Shown: positions 28,909-38,100 of the stretch, one piece after another
Position numbering within the stretch: the first letter of the stretch is position 1
Layout of the letters: the number at the start of each line of letters is the position of its first letter
Assembly (NCBI RefSeq): GCF_028368995.1
Contig: NZ_JAQNDL010000001.1
Location: 372,001 to 436,000 of the forward strand
DNA: 64,000 nt
Reading direction: 5' to 3'
Origin: Nannocystis bainbridge
GTDB taxonomy: Bacteria > Myxococcota_A > Polyangia > Nannocystales > Nannocystaceae
Program-made: the position numbers and the translations under genes
Notes under the pieces: model-generated
The model's database searches: none
What the model was told of the DNA's origin: nothing
The model's input: the letters and a program-made list of their open reading frames with translations, nothing else

Positions 28909-29730
28909 GCGGCGGGCGAACCGGCTGAAGTAGCGCGGCACCAGCTTCTGGTAGAACCGCTCCGGCGCCAGCCGCTTGAGCCGCCACAGCCACGACCCGT
29001 CGGCGTGGGGCAGCGCGTAGAGGGTCCCGGCGGCGGCGGCGTCGAGGGCGAAGCGGGCCACCTCGGGCGCCTGCATCTTGGCCCGGTCCATCAGCTTCGA
29101 CGCCGCCCGCGAGGCCCCGTTCTCGCCGTGGTGGCGGCCGGCGTCGATGATGCGGGTGCGGAAGAACGTCGGGCACAGCACCGTCACGCCGATGTTGGCC
29201 GGCGCCAGCTCGGCGGCCATCGTCTCCGACAGCGCCACCACGCCGGCCTTCGTCACGTTGTAGGGCGCCATCATCGGCGTGCACAGCAGGCCCGCCGACG
29301 AGGCGACGTTGATCACGTGGCCGCCGCCCTGCGCCCGCATGTGCGGCACGAACTGCTCGCAGCCGTAGATCACGCCCCACAGGTTGACGCCCATGATCCA
29401 CTCCCAGTCGGCCTGCGGGATGGCGTCGACCGGTCCGCTGGTGGCCACGCCGGCGTTGTTGATCAGCAGATCGACCCCGCCGAGCAGCGACGCCGCCGAC
29501 GACGCCAGCTCGGCCACCGCCGACCGCTGGGCCACGTCGCACGCCAGCGCGTGGACCCGGGAGCCGAGCTTCTCGACCATCGACGCCGTCTCCTGCGCGC
29601 CCGCGAGGTCGATGTCGGCGGCCACGATCCGGGCGTTGCGCCGCGCCAGCTCGAGACAAAGCGCGCGGCCGAGGCCACCACCCGCGCCGGTGACCACCGC
29701 GCGCACCGGCTTGTCGAAGGAGAGCGTCAT
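28906..29730 (-). CDS. Short-chain dehydrogenase/reductase
   Basis: A 274-residue classical SDR. The NAD(P)-binding glycine motif is VVTGAGGGLGRALCLE. NNAG appears in DLLINNAGVATSG, the catalytic Ser-Tyr-Lys in INVASSAGLL and APYNVTKAGVVAL, and a C-terminal substrate-loop region contains TRIIDAGRHHG. The substrate is not evident; this branch often acts on lipids, steroids or acyl chains. The start ATG at 29728-29730 was preferred to a GTG 9 bp upstream. It lies 11 bp from the truA stop, so it is the second gene of a truA-SDR transcript. Confidence 0.9.
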   Translation of the reverse strand: MTLSFDKPVRAVVTGAGGGLGRALCLELARRNARIVAADIDLAGAQETASMVEKLGSRVHALACDVAQRSAVAELASSAASLLGGVDLLINNAGVATSGPVDAIPQADWEWIMGVNLWGVIYGCEQFVPHMRAQGGGHVINVASSAGLLCTPMMAPYNVTKAGVVALSETMAAELAPANIGVTVLCPTFFRTRIIDAGRHHGENGASRAASKLMDRAKMQAPEVARFALDAAAAGTLYALPHADGSWLWRLKRLAPERFYQKLVPRYFSRFARR

Positions 29731-29740
29731 GCGCGGCACG

Positions 29741-30613
29741 CTACACCAGATCGGCGGGCGGCTGCGGCGGGTCGTCCGGAGGGCGCGCGCGCGTCTGCCA
29801 GTCGTCTGGCGGCCACGGCTCGGGCCAGTGGACCTCGACCAGCGTCAGCCCCTGCGGCGGCGCGGTGCGCCCGGACCGGCTGCGATCGGGCCGCGCCAGC
29901 AGCTCGGCGATCTGCGCCGGCGGCCGACGCCCGAGCCCGACCTCGACCAGCGTGCCGACCATGATGCGCACCATGTTCTGCAAGAACGCCTCGCCGCGGA
30001 CCGTGACCGTGACGACCGCCGGCACGTCGCGCGCGGCCACCGTGCTGAGCGCCGCCGGCTCCTCCGCCGCCGCCGCCGCCACCTCGACCGCCAGCATCTT
30101 CCGCACCGTCGTCGGCGCCTGACACATGCTGGCGCGGAAGCCGGCGAAATCGTGCTCGCCGACGAACGCCGCCGCCGCCGCCTGCATCGCCGCCACGTCG
30201 AGCGGGCGGGTCAAGTGCCACTCGCCGCGATCGGTGGTCGGCACGCGATGCGGCGTGCAGCGGATCCGGTAGCGGTAGGTCTTGCCGTCGTTGAAGAACC
30301 GCGGGTCGACCGCGCGGCCGTCGGGCAGCTCGCACGCCCACGCGCCCAGGACCCCGACGTCGCGCGGCAGCTTGCTCGTGAGTCCCAACACCACGCCGCG
30401 CGCGGGGATCGGGAGCGTGGGCTCGAACCCCACCAGCTGGCCCAGCGCATGAACGCCGGCGTCGGTGCGGCTGGCGGCCCGCGTCCGCGTCGGCCCGCGA
30501 TACAGCTCCGACAGCGCCGCCTCGAGCGCGCCCTGCACCGTCCGGATGCCCTCCTGGCGGGCAAATCCGTGGAAATCGGTGCCGTCGTAGGCGACCCGCA
30601 GGAGCAGCGTCAT
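29741..30613 (-). CDS. truA: tRNA pseudouridine(38-40) synthase
   Basis: Isomerises uridines 38-40 in the anticodon arm of several tRNAs. The 290-residue protein starts LLLRVAYDGTDFHGFARQ, as TruA proteins do. The catalytic Asp51 lies in ASRTDAGVHALGQ, and C-terminal motifs include FLQNMVRIMVGTLVEVG. The last 30 residues are an unusual Pro/Arg-rich tail. The start ATG at 30611-30613 is the obvious choice. It is transcribed away from pssA and towards a dehydrogenase 11 bp downstream. Confidence 0.93.
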   Translation of the reverse strand: MTLLLRVAYDGTDFHGFARQEGIRTVQGALEAALSELYRGPTRTRAASRTDAGVHALGQLVGFEPTLPIPARGVVLGLTSKLPRDVGVLGAWACELPDGRAVDPRFFNDGKTYRYRIRCTPHRVPTTDRGEWHLTRPLDVAAMQAAAAAFVGEHDFAGFRASMCQAPTTVRKMLAVEVAAAAAEEPAALSTVAARDVPAVVTVTVRGEAFLQNMVRIMVGTLVEVGLGRRPPAQIAELLARPDRSRSGRTAPPQGLTLVEVHWPEPWPPDDWQTRARPPDDPPQPPADLV

Positions 30614-30725
30614 GAGCGCGGCCGACCATCGACCGCGCCCGCCGACCTGTCAACCAAAGTCCGCAATCTGCCGACAAAGCAGCGCCCCGCGCGCGATTTC
30701 TTGCTACCCTCCGAGGCCCCCGGCG

Positions 30726-31625
30726 ATGGACTTCCGCAAGACCTATTTCCTGCTGCCGAACCTGTTCACCCTCACCGGCCTGTTCTGCGGTTTCTACGCG
30801 ATCTCCGTGTGCGCAAGGCTGAGCGACGAGGGTGGGGGCAGCGACGCGCTCTACAAGGCCTCGCTGGCGATCATGCTCGGCCTGTTCTTCGACGCGGCCG
30901 ACGGCCGGATCGCCCGCCTCACCCGCACGCAGTCGGAGCTCGGCCTCCACCTCGACAGCCTGAGCGACCTCGTCACTTTCGGCGTCGCCCCCGGGCTCGT
31001 CATCTACCGCTGGGGCCTCGAGGGCTTCGGCCGCGCGGGCCTCTTCATCGCCTTCCTGTTCGTCGCCGGCGGGGCGTTCCGCCTGGCCCGCTTCAACGTG
31101 CTGTCGCTGCGCGCCATCGACGAGAAGCCCGGCAAGTACATGCTCGGCCTGCCGATCCCGGTGGCGGCGACGGTGCTGATCTCGACGGTGATGGCGTTCC
31201 ACGCGATCGGCATCAACCAGACGACAAACCACATCCTGGTGGCGAGCCTGGTGATCGTGCTGTCGTACTTGATGATCAGCCGGGTCCGCTTCCGCTCGAT
31301 GAAGGACCTGAAGATGACGAAGCGGACCACGGCGGTGGTCGGCCTGCTGCTGGCCAGCGGGGTGCTGGTGGCAGTGCGGATCTCGCGGCCGGCGGTTCTT
31401 ATCCTGCTGGTGGGCTGCTACATCACGCTGGGCCTCATCGAGGAGATGTATCTGCTGCGCAAGGGCCGGGTGGAGCGCCTGCGAGCTGCCCGCGCGCTGG
31501 CGCTGGCGCCGGCGCCGACCGAGGAGGTGGCGAGCGAGTCCGAGGTGCTGGCCGAGCTCGGCATCGATGACGACGCGAGCGCACGCGCGGCTTCGCCGGT
31601 CGAGGGCGCCATCTCGTCGGTCTGA
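30726..31625 (+). CDS. pssA: CDP-diacylglycerol-serine O-phosphatidyltransferase
   Basis: Makes phosphatidylserine, the precursor of phosphatidylethanolamine, in the inner membrane. The CDP-alcohol phosphotransferase signature is complete: DAADGRIARLTRTQSELGLHL followed by DSLSDLVTFGVAP, with the D-G-A-R-G-D-D residues. The protein is 299 residues with about seven membrane helices and a polar C-terminal tail of about 45 residues. The ATG at 30726 is fixed by the family start MDFRKTYFLLPNLFT. Its TGA stop is followed directly by CC-TTTC-GGCCAG, one copy of the repeat unit, and then a long inverted repeat. Confidence 0.93.
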   Translation: MDFRKTYFLLPNLFTLTGLFCGFYAISVCARLSDEGGGSDALYKASLAIMLGLFFDAADGRIARLTRTQSELGLHLDSLSDLVTFGVAPGLVIYRWGLEGFGRAGLFIAFLFVAGGAFRLARFNVLSLRAIDEKPGKYMLGLPIPVAATVLISTVMAFHAIGINQTTNHILVASLVIVLSYLMISRVRFRSMKDLKMTKRTTAVVGLLLASGVLVAVRISRPAVLILLVGCYITLGLIEEMYLLRKGRVERLRAARALALAPAPTEEVASESEVLAELGIDDDASARAASPVEGAISSV

Positions 31626-31733
31626 CCTTTCGGCCAGCTCCGCGCTGAGCTCGCGCGGCGTTGGCTCGCTCGGGGGTTCGGCGTCCGGGGTCCTGGGGGC
31701 GCTTGCTTCGCGAATTGCCGACTGCGCCTCGCT

Positions 31734-31836
31734 GGGGGCCCGAGGAAGGGTCGCCCGCGAGTTCAGCGCCTGGTGAGCGCTCGTACCTCGCGCTCACCCT
31801 GTCTCGTATTCGCGGGCGACCCTTCCTCGGACCCCC
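31734..31836. repeat. Long two-part inverted repeat (cruciform-like)
   Basis: Bases 31740-31760 are an exact 21-bp reverse complement of 31810-31830. The arms extend to 31734-31760 and 31810-31836 with one mismatch. Inside, GGTGAGCGC (31772-31780) pairs with GCGCTCACC (31790-31798) around a 9-base loop. It is about 110 bp after pssA. It is the strongest inverted repeat found and could be a transcription barrier, a cruciform or a mini-transposon remnant. Confidence 0.8.
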
Positions 31837-31911
31837 GGCACGGCTGCCGCCGTGAGAGGCCGACCCGCCGCCCGGGCTTCGCTGCAGGCTGTCCCTCGGG
31901 GCAGATCGTCG

Positions 31912-31953
31912 GGCGCCCGTTCGACGGCCAGGTCTGGCCGCCGAACGGACGCC
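31912..31953. repeat. Second inverted repeat after pssA
   Basis: Arms 31912-31931 and 31934-31953 are reverse complements over 20 bp with two mismatches and almost no loop. The core CGTTCG-x-CGGCCAG is matched by CTGGCCG-x-CGAACG. The gene-free region 31626-32072 thus holds two inverted repeats and several 14-bp units but no gene I can support. Confidence 0.65.
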
Positions 31954-32043
31954 TCTTCACGTCCTCGAGCGGCGTGCCCGCTCCCGCGGCGAGCCTCCCG
32001 GCGGCTCCGACGAGCACGTCCAAGCAGGCGAATCGCTTAGCGG

Positions 32044-32096
32044 TCAGCTGTCCTTACGGACAGACTCATTGCTCAGCTGTCCTTCCGGACAGCCGC
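32044..32096. repeat. Two hairpin pairs of the CTG-variant repeat unit
   Basis: TCAGCTGTCC-TTAC-GGACAGACTC (32044-32067) and TCAGCTGTCC-TTCC-GGACAGCCGC (32073-32096) share the same first unit. The second pair supplies the last codons and TGA stop of the membrane protein gene transcribed from the other strand. Confidence 0.78.
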
Positions 32097-32675
32097 AGTA
32101 GTCAAACCCGTTCGACCCGATCCTCGTCCGACCCGCAGTCCGATCGCCAGCAGCAGCGCGTAGAGCAGCAGCTCGAGCAGCTCCTGCGCCGCGCGCTCCC
32201 ACGCCGCTGACATGTTGCCGGCCACGAACAGCCCCGCGATCGCCACGAACGCCCACCGCTCGTCGCGGCTCGGTGCGAGTCCGCCGAGCCACCGCCGCGG
32301 GGCCGCGAAGTAGCCGATCAGCGGCAGCGCGAACAGCAGGTACGACGACCCGCGGGCGGCGTTGTGCATGTTGCGGTGGCCGAACGCCCCGGCCATGCGC
32401 TCGCCGATGGTCGTCCAGCCGTACACGCTGCCCCAGTCGACCTCCTCGACCAGCACCAGCGCCAGGAACCCCGCCATCGCCAGCGCCACCGCTCGCCTGT
32501 CCGCCCGCCGGCCCGCCAGCGCCCACGCCACCACCGCCGCCGCCAGTACCGCGTGCGACGCGTGCTCCGCCGGGCCCTCCTTCGCCAGCAGCGCGGCGGT
32601 CCACGCCGGGCTCGTCAGGGCCGCCGTCACGGCCACGGCCGCGATCGTCAGCGCCGTGATCGTCCGCGGGAGCAC
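32073..32675 (-). CDS. Uncharacterised multi-pass membrane protein
   Basis: A 200-residue protein from the GTG at 32673-32675, with about six hydrophobic helices (TITALTIAAVAVTAALTS, HAVLAAAVVAWALA, VALAMAGFLALVLVEEVDWG, SYLLFALPLIGYFAA, WAFVAIAGLFVAGNM, LLELLLYALLLAIGL). Conserved-looking polar positions inside membrane segments (EEVDWGSVYGW, HRNMHNAARG) suggest a transport or enzymatic role, but no family was recognised. The last six residues (VRKDS and stop) are encoded by a copy of the 14-bp hairpin repeat, so the C-terminus was set by repeat insertion. Confidence 0.7.
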   Translation of the reverse strand: MLPRTITALTIAAVAVTAALTSPAWTAALLAKEGPAEHASHAVLAAAVVAWALAGRRADRRAVALAMAGFLALVLVEEVDWGSVYGWTTIGERMAGAFGHRNMHNAARGSSYLLFALPLIGYFAAPRRWLGGLAPSRDERWAFVAIAGLFVAGNMSAAWERAAQELLELLLYALLLAIGLRVGRGSGRTGLTTAAVRKDS

Positions 32676-32866
32676 GACCGGAGCATAGAGGATCTCGAGG
32701 CGGCTGGGCCTGGTCCTCGCGGCGCCGTCGCGTTCGAAGTCGCCGCGGAGGTTCGCGCACCCGCTCGCTGGCGCCCCGTCGCGACCGGGCCCACAAGCAA
32801 GGCGATTTCCCACCCGGGCCGCGGACCACGCGCCGCAGCGGCCCGGTTGGCAGCGAGGCAAGCACG

Positions 32867-33043
32867 ATGCGCAAGCTCGGCACCCCACCTCCGTCCAGCG
32901 CCCTGCTGCTCGAGCGACGGACCCTGCACCTCACCTACGAGCGTCCGCCCGCCCGCGTGCCGTGGCTGACCCCCGTCGTCATCCCCGCGATGGTGGTGCT
33001 GCTGGTCGCCACCGTCCTTATCTACGTGTTCGCCGCGCAGTGA
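32867..33043 (+). CDS. Small single-pass membrane protein, 58 residues
   Basis: A small gene starting at ATG 32867 and ending at TGA 33041-33043, 6 bp before the next start. The product has a basic N-terminus (MRKLGTPPPSS), a polar region and one hydrophobic helix (VVIPAMVVLLVATVLIYVF) ending in AAQ, so a tail-anchored or single-pass topology. Codon use matches its neighbours. It is probably co-transcribed with the DUF2382 gene downstream. No function is known. Confidence 0.6.
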   Translation: MRKLGTPPPSSALLLERRTLHLTYERPPARVPWLTPVVIPAMVVLLVATVLIYVFAAQ

Positions 33044-33049
33044 TCGACA

Positions 33050-35050
33050 ATGACGACCCCGCCGAAAAGACCTGTCCCCGAGGACAGCGAAGCGACGAGC
33101 CCCGCCGGCCCGCCGTCTTCGCCTGTCCCGGAGGACAGCCTAAGCGCGGTCGTCGCGGAGGACAGCCTCGGCGCGGTGGTCCCCCGCGCGCACGGACCCG
33201 AGGCGCCGCCGCCACCTGTCCCCGAGGCCAGTCGCGCGAGCCCCTCTTCGTCATCACCTGTCCCCGAGGACAGCCACGGCGCCGCGCTGCCCTCATCACA
33301 TGTCCCCGAGGACAGCCCACGCGAGGCTCCCGCGGAGGCCCGTGCGGCCGCTCCCGACGCGCCATCTGTCCCCGAGGACAGCCCCGCTTCGCCTCGCGAG
33401 ATCGTCATCCCTCGGCTCGAGGAGCGGCTGAGCGTCGGCGCTCGCGTGCGCGAGCAGGGCCGCGTGCGCGTCGACAAGACCGTCGACGCCCGCGACCAGC
33501 AGGTCGAGCTCGCCAGCGTCGAGGAGCACGTGGTCAGCTGGCGGGTCCCGATCGGTCGCCCGGTCGAGGCCCCGGCGCCGGTCCGCCGCGAGGGCGACAC
33601 CTTGATCCTGCCGGTCCACGAGGAGGTCGTGGTCGTGCAGAAGCAACTCGTCCTCCGCGAGGAGCTGCACATCCGCGTGCATCGCGTGCCCCTCCACGAG
33701 CAGCAGACGCTGCGGCTCCGCGCCGAGGCGATCTCTGTCACCCACAACCGAACCACCCCAGGAGAAGCCGCCATGAAAACCGTCATCGGTCTGTTCGACG
33801 ATTTTACCGACGCGCAGGCCGTCGTCACCGCCCTGCTCAAGCGCAACATCGATCGCGCGGACGTGAGCGTCGTCGCCAACAACCTCGAGAACATCCCGAT
33901 CAACCTCGACAAAGATCCGTCCGAGGGGCGCCACGAGGCGATGGCCGAGAGCGCCAAGACCGGCGCCGGCACCGGCGCGATCGTCGGCACCGGCGTCGGC
34001 GGTGTGCTCGGCTTCCTCGCCGGCATCGGCTCGATCTTCATCCCCGGCGTCGGCCCGATCGTCGCCGCCGGCCCGCTGCTCGCGGCCCTCACCGGCGCCG
34101 GCGTCGGGGCTGCCGCCGGCGCCGCGCTCGGCGGCCTCGTCGGCGCGCTGACCCAGGCCGGCGTGCCCGAGCACGACGCCCACTTCTACGCCGAGGCCGT
34201 GCGCCGCGGCGGCACCCTCGTGCTCGTGCAGTCCGCGGACGAGCGCGCCTCCGACGTCGCCTCGATGATGAGCGGCGCGGGCGCGGTCGACGTCGATCGC
34301 CGCCGCGAACACTTCCACGCCACCGGCTACAAGGGCTACGAGCCGACGACCAAGCCGTACACGATGGAGCAGGTGTCGCGCGAGCGTCAGACCTACCGCG
34401 CCCAGCCGGCCGCCACCGGGGCGACCATGCGGACGCAGCAACCGGCGCCCTCGCAGGGTCAGCGGCCGACCGAGGCGTCGGGCACGATCGGCGCCAAGGG
34501 CACGACCGGCGCGGCGCAGAAGATGGAGCAGCCGCACTTCAAGGACGCCTCGATGGAGATGAAGGTCGTCGAGGAGGACCTGCTGGTCGGCAAGCGCGTC
34601 GTCGAACACGGCCGCGTCCGCGTCTACGCGCGGGTCACCGAGCGCCCGGTCGAGGAGCAGGTCAGCCTGCGCGAGGAGCACGTGACGGTGAAGCGCCGGC
34701 CCGTCGACCGCCCGGCCACCGGCGAGGACATGGGCGCCTTCCGCGAGTCCTCCATGGAGATGACCGAGTACGCCGAGGAGGCCGTGGTCGCCAAGGAGGC
34801 GCGCGTGGTCGAGGAGGTCGTGGTCGGCCGCGAGGTCGAGACGCGCACCGAGACCGTGCGCGACAAGGTGCGGCGCACCGACGTCGAGGTCGTCGAGGAG
34901 CCGACGCCGGCCACGACGGTCTCGACCACGCCGATGCACAAGGTCGCCGGCACCGCCCAGCCCGCCCAGCCCGCCCAGCCCGCCGCCACCAACCGGCCGA
35001 TGCCGCCGCCGCCGCCGCAGGGGCAGAAGCGACGCGCCTCCGGCAGTTGA
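33050..35050 (+). CDS. DUF2382 / general-stress-type protein with repeat-derived N-terminus
   Basis: A 666-residue protein in four parts. Residues 1-115 are disordered, Pro/Ser-rich, with PVPEDS-like hexapeptides created by repeated 14-bp elements. Residues 120-235 form a DUF2382 domain ([18 protein letters not shown] onwards). Residues 242-400 match the general stress protein 17M-like fold ([24 protein letters not shown]), with a glycine-rich, membrane-interacting core. Residues 510-620 are a second DUF2382 ([27 protein letters not shown]). A strong internal start (AGGAGAA at 33760-33766, ATG at 33773) opens the stress domain, so a shorter product is likely as well. DUF2382 proteins are linked to stress tolerance and envelope maintenance. 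Confidence 0.82.
   Translation: MTTPPKRPVPEDSEATSPAGPPSSPVPEDSLSAVVAEDSLGAVVPRAHGPEAPPPPVPEASRASPSSSSPVPEDSHGAALPSSHVPEDSPREAPAEARAAAPDAPSVPEDSPASPREIVIPRLEERLSVGARVREQGRVRVDKTVDARDQQVELASVEEHVVSWRVPIGRPVEAPAPVRREGDTLILPVHEEVVVVQKQLVLREELHIRVHRVPLHEQQTLRLRAEAISVTHNRTTPGEAAMKTVIGLFDDFTDAQAVVTALLKRNIDRADVSVVANNLENIPINLDKDPSEGRHEAMAESAKTGAGTGAIVGTGVGGVLGFLAGIGSIFIPGVGPIVAAGPLLAALTGAGVGAAAGAALGGLVGALTQAGVPEHDAHFYAEAVRRGGTLVLVQSADERASDVASMMSGAGAVDVDRRREHFHATGYKGYEPTTKPYTMEQVSRERQTYRAQPAATGATMRTQQPAPSQGQRPTEASGTIGAKGTTGAAQKMEQPHFKDASMEMKVVEEDLLVGKRVVEHGRVRVYARVTERPVEEQVSLREEHVTVKRRPVDRPATGEDMGAFRESSMEMTEYAEEAVVAKEARVVEEVVVGREVETRTETVRDKVRRTDVEVVEEPTPATTVSTTPMHKVAGTAQPAQPAQPAATNRPMPPPPPQGQKRRASGS
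33068..33385 (+). repeat. In-frame copies of the 14-bp element inside the DUF2382 gene
   Basis: Six to seven pairs of the form CTGTCC-CCGA/CGGA-GGACAG lie in the first 340 bp of the gene (for example 33068-33091, 33118-33141, 33362-33385). All keep the reading frame and encode VPEDS or close variants. Spacing between pairs is irregular, so these are dispersed insertions rather than one tandem duplication. Confidence 0.85.
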
Positions 35051-35094
35051 ACCGCTTACCCGCGAGGGTTTCGGCGATAGGCCGGGCCCTCGCC

Positions 35095-35118
35095 GGACAT
35101 GCCCGTAAGAACATGTCC
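35095..35118. repeat. 14-bp palindrome pair
   Basis: GGACATGCCC-GTAA-GAACATGTCC at 35095-35118, in the 121-bp gap between the DUF2382 gene and the glycosyltransferase-like gene. Confidence 0.75.
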
Positions 35119-35171
35119 GCTCCCGCCGCGTCCCGCCAGGGACGCGGATTTTTTCGCTATCCTCGCGCGCG

Positions 35172-38100
35172 GTGCCGCCCGTGATCGCCTTCGCCGCCGT
35201 GCTCGTCGCGTTCGCGCGGCGCTGGCACGTGCGCTGCGGCCCGCTCGCCTGCGCCGAGTCGCTCGCCCTCGTCGCCGCCGTCGCGCTCGGCGGGCTCGGC
35301 CTGCTCGCCGCGCTGCTGGCCGTCGCCGGCATCTTCTCGGCCCCGTCGTTCTCGTTCACCGCGTTCGCCCTGGCGGTCCTCGCCTGGCCTTGGGGACAGC
35401 GAGCGCCCGCGCGCCGCACCGCCCGCGACCTGCCGCGCGCCGCCGGCCTGCTCGCGCTGCTGCTCGTCGCCGCCGCCCTGCGCTGGCCGCCGATCCCCGC
35501 CGACCTCGGCGGCCGCGATCAGGGCACCTACGTGCTCCGCGCCCGCCACACCCTGCGCACCGGCCGGACCGGCCACACCGACCCGGTCCTCGCCCGCGCC
35601 GGCGCCGAGGCCGAGCTGCGACCTGGCCCCGGGGACATCCTCGGCCTCTACCACGCCGATCGCAGCCCCGCCCGCGTCGGCCGCTACGAGGGCGCCTATC
35701 GCCCCGGCTTTTACCTCACCCGCCGCGACGACGGCGAGGTCGTGCCGCAGTTCCTGCACCTCCACCCGTCGCTGCTGGCGCTGTTCGGCCTGGTCTTTGG
35801 GCCATGGTCGATGGGACTGGTCGCACCGCTCGCCGGCGTGCTCTCGGCGCTCGCGCTGTGGGCCCTCGGCGAGCGCCTGTGGCCGCGCGCCGGCGCCTCG
35901 TGGCTGGCCGCCGGCCTGTTCACGCTGTCGCCGATCGCCGTGTGGACCGCCCGCACCCCGCTCACCGAGTCACTCACCGGCCTGCTGCTGCTCGCCGCCG
36001 CCCTCGCGGTCGCCCGCGGCCTCGCATCACGCGACCCCCCCCGCGAAGCTGCCGACGCCAGCAGCGGCTCACGCACCTCCCTCCCCACGTCGGCCGCCCG
36101 CAGCTCCGATCCCGCCGCCAGCTCCGTCCCCGACGCCGCACCGCGCTCCGACCCCGCGCACGGCCTCGAGCTCACCGCCGCCCTGCTGCTCGGCCTCGCC
36201 GGCTTCGTGCGCGGCAACCTGTGGCTGTCCGCCCCGGCCCTGCTCGCCGTCCTGTGGCTGCGCCCCGGACCTGGCCCTCGCCGCATGTCCGCGCCGACCT
36301 TGCTGCTCGGTCTGCTGCTCGCCAGCCTCGCGCTCCACCTCGCCACCGGGTACCCGTACCTTCACGACGAGTTCAAGCGCCAGCTCGGCCCCGTCGCCGC
36401 GCTCTCGGCCGGCGGCGCCCTCGTCCTCGGCGCCGTGGCGATCGCCATCTACCTCGCCCTCGACGCCGCCCTCGATCGCCTCCGCGGCCGCGTGCGCCGG
36501 CTCCCGCTCGTGCTCGCCGTGCTCGCCGCCCTCGGCGCTCTCGCCTGGCTGCTCCTGCGCGCCCCCGGCCCGCCGTGGAGCCGCCTCGACCCGGCGCTGC
36601 CGCTGCTCGGTGTCCCGCTCCTGCTCGCCGCCGGCCTCGGCCTGGTCGTGTTCGCCCGCCTGCGCCCCGTCGCCACCACGCCGATCGTCTGGCTGCTCGC
36701 GCTCGCCACCCTCCCCGTCACCGCCCTCGCCCTCTACGCCCAGCGCAACCTGCCCCAGGTCGGCCTCTACTACTACGGCCGCTACCTCGTGCCCGAGCTG
36801 CTGCCGGCCGCCTGCCTGCTGGCCGCACTCGCGCTCATGCATGTCCATCGGGCCATGTCCCGAAGGACCGGTCTCTCGCGACATGCGCGAAAGGTCAGCC
36901 TCGTCCTCGGCCTCGGCCTGCTGGTCGCCCAGGCCCTGCCTTACCTGCGCCACCCGGCCACCCGCCTGCAGGAGTTCGCCGGCGCCGAGCGGCTGATCGA
37001 CGACCTCGCCGCCGAGCTGCCCGAGCGCGCCGTCGTGCTCGCCGGCGGCGAGGGCTGGCACCACGTCCACGTGTTCAGCCAGCTGGGCGGCGCGCTCGCC
37101 TTCGGCCACGGCCGCACCGTCCTGCCCTACCGCAGCCGCGAGGCCGCCTACGCCGCGCTTCACGAGCTCCTCGTCGCCGGGCCCGCCGCCAGCGGCGACG
37201 ATCCGCCGCCCGTCTACCTCCTGCTGGGCGAGGCCACCCACCCGCTGCGCCTGCCCGGCCAGGCCGCCCCGCTCGCGCTCGTCGACGACCTCCTGCCGCC
37301 GCCGTTCGTCGCCCGTCCTGTCGCCTTCGCCGAGCTCTACCTCGACCGCCTCACCCCCGTCGATGACCGGCTCCCCGACCGCGTCACCCGCACCGACCTG
37401 CGCGTCGGCCTGCTCGAGGTCCGCGTCGACCCGGCCCGGCGCGCCGCCGTCCGCAGCTGGCGGATCGACGCCGGCCGCGCCGTCGGACCTGGCCCTTTGA
37501 ACCTGTCCTCTTATTACTTGCCCGACGGACAGACCTGCCTCGACCTCGAGCACCCGCTGGTCCTCGACCTCCCGCCCGGCGACGGCCCCGGCTCGCTCGT
37601 GCTCGTCGCCCAGCCCGGCGGCGACACCCCCGCCTGGCGGATCGTCGTCGACGGTCAGCCCGTCGCCCTCGATCCGCCTGGCCCCGGCCCCGCGCGCGCC
37701 CGCGACACTCTCGGCCCGATCGCCTTCGCTGCGCCCCCGCGCCGCGTCGAGCTGTGGGGCAGCCCCCGCCCGCGCGACGACCTCGCCTGCCCTCACGGCG
37801 GTCTCGCCGAGGTCCGCCTGCTCGGCCCCGATCGCGGCCCCGACGAACCCACCCCGGCCTGGGCCCGCACCTACAGCCCGCCGCACGACCTCGGCCACCG
37901 CGTCACCCCGGCCCGCTTCGCCCCCGGCCGGGCCCTCACGCGCCTGCGCTCCGGCCTGGACCGCGCCCGCGAGCTCGACGGCCCCTCGCTGGTGGTCCGC
38001 GCCGGCGACCCGCTGACCTTCCCCATCGAACATGTCCCGAGCGCCAGCTCGATCAGCCTCGCCGTGACCCTCCGCGGCACTCGCCTGAGCCCGTCCGGCC

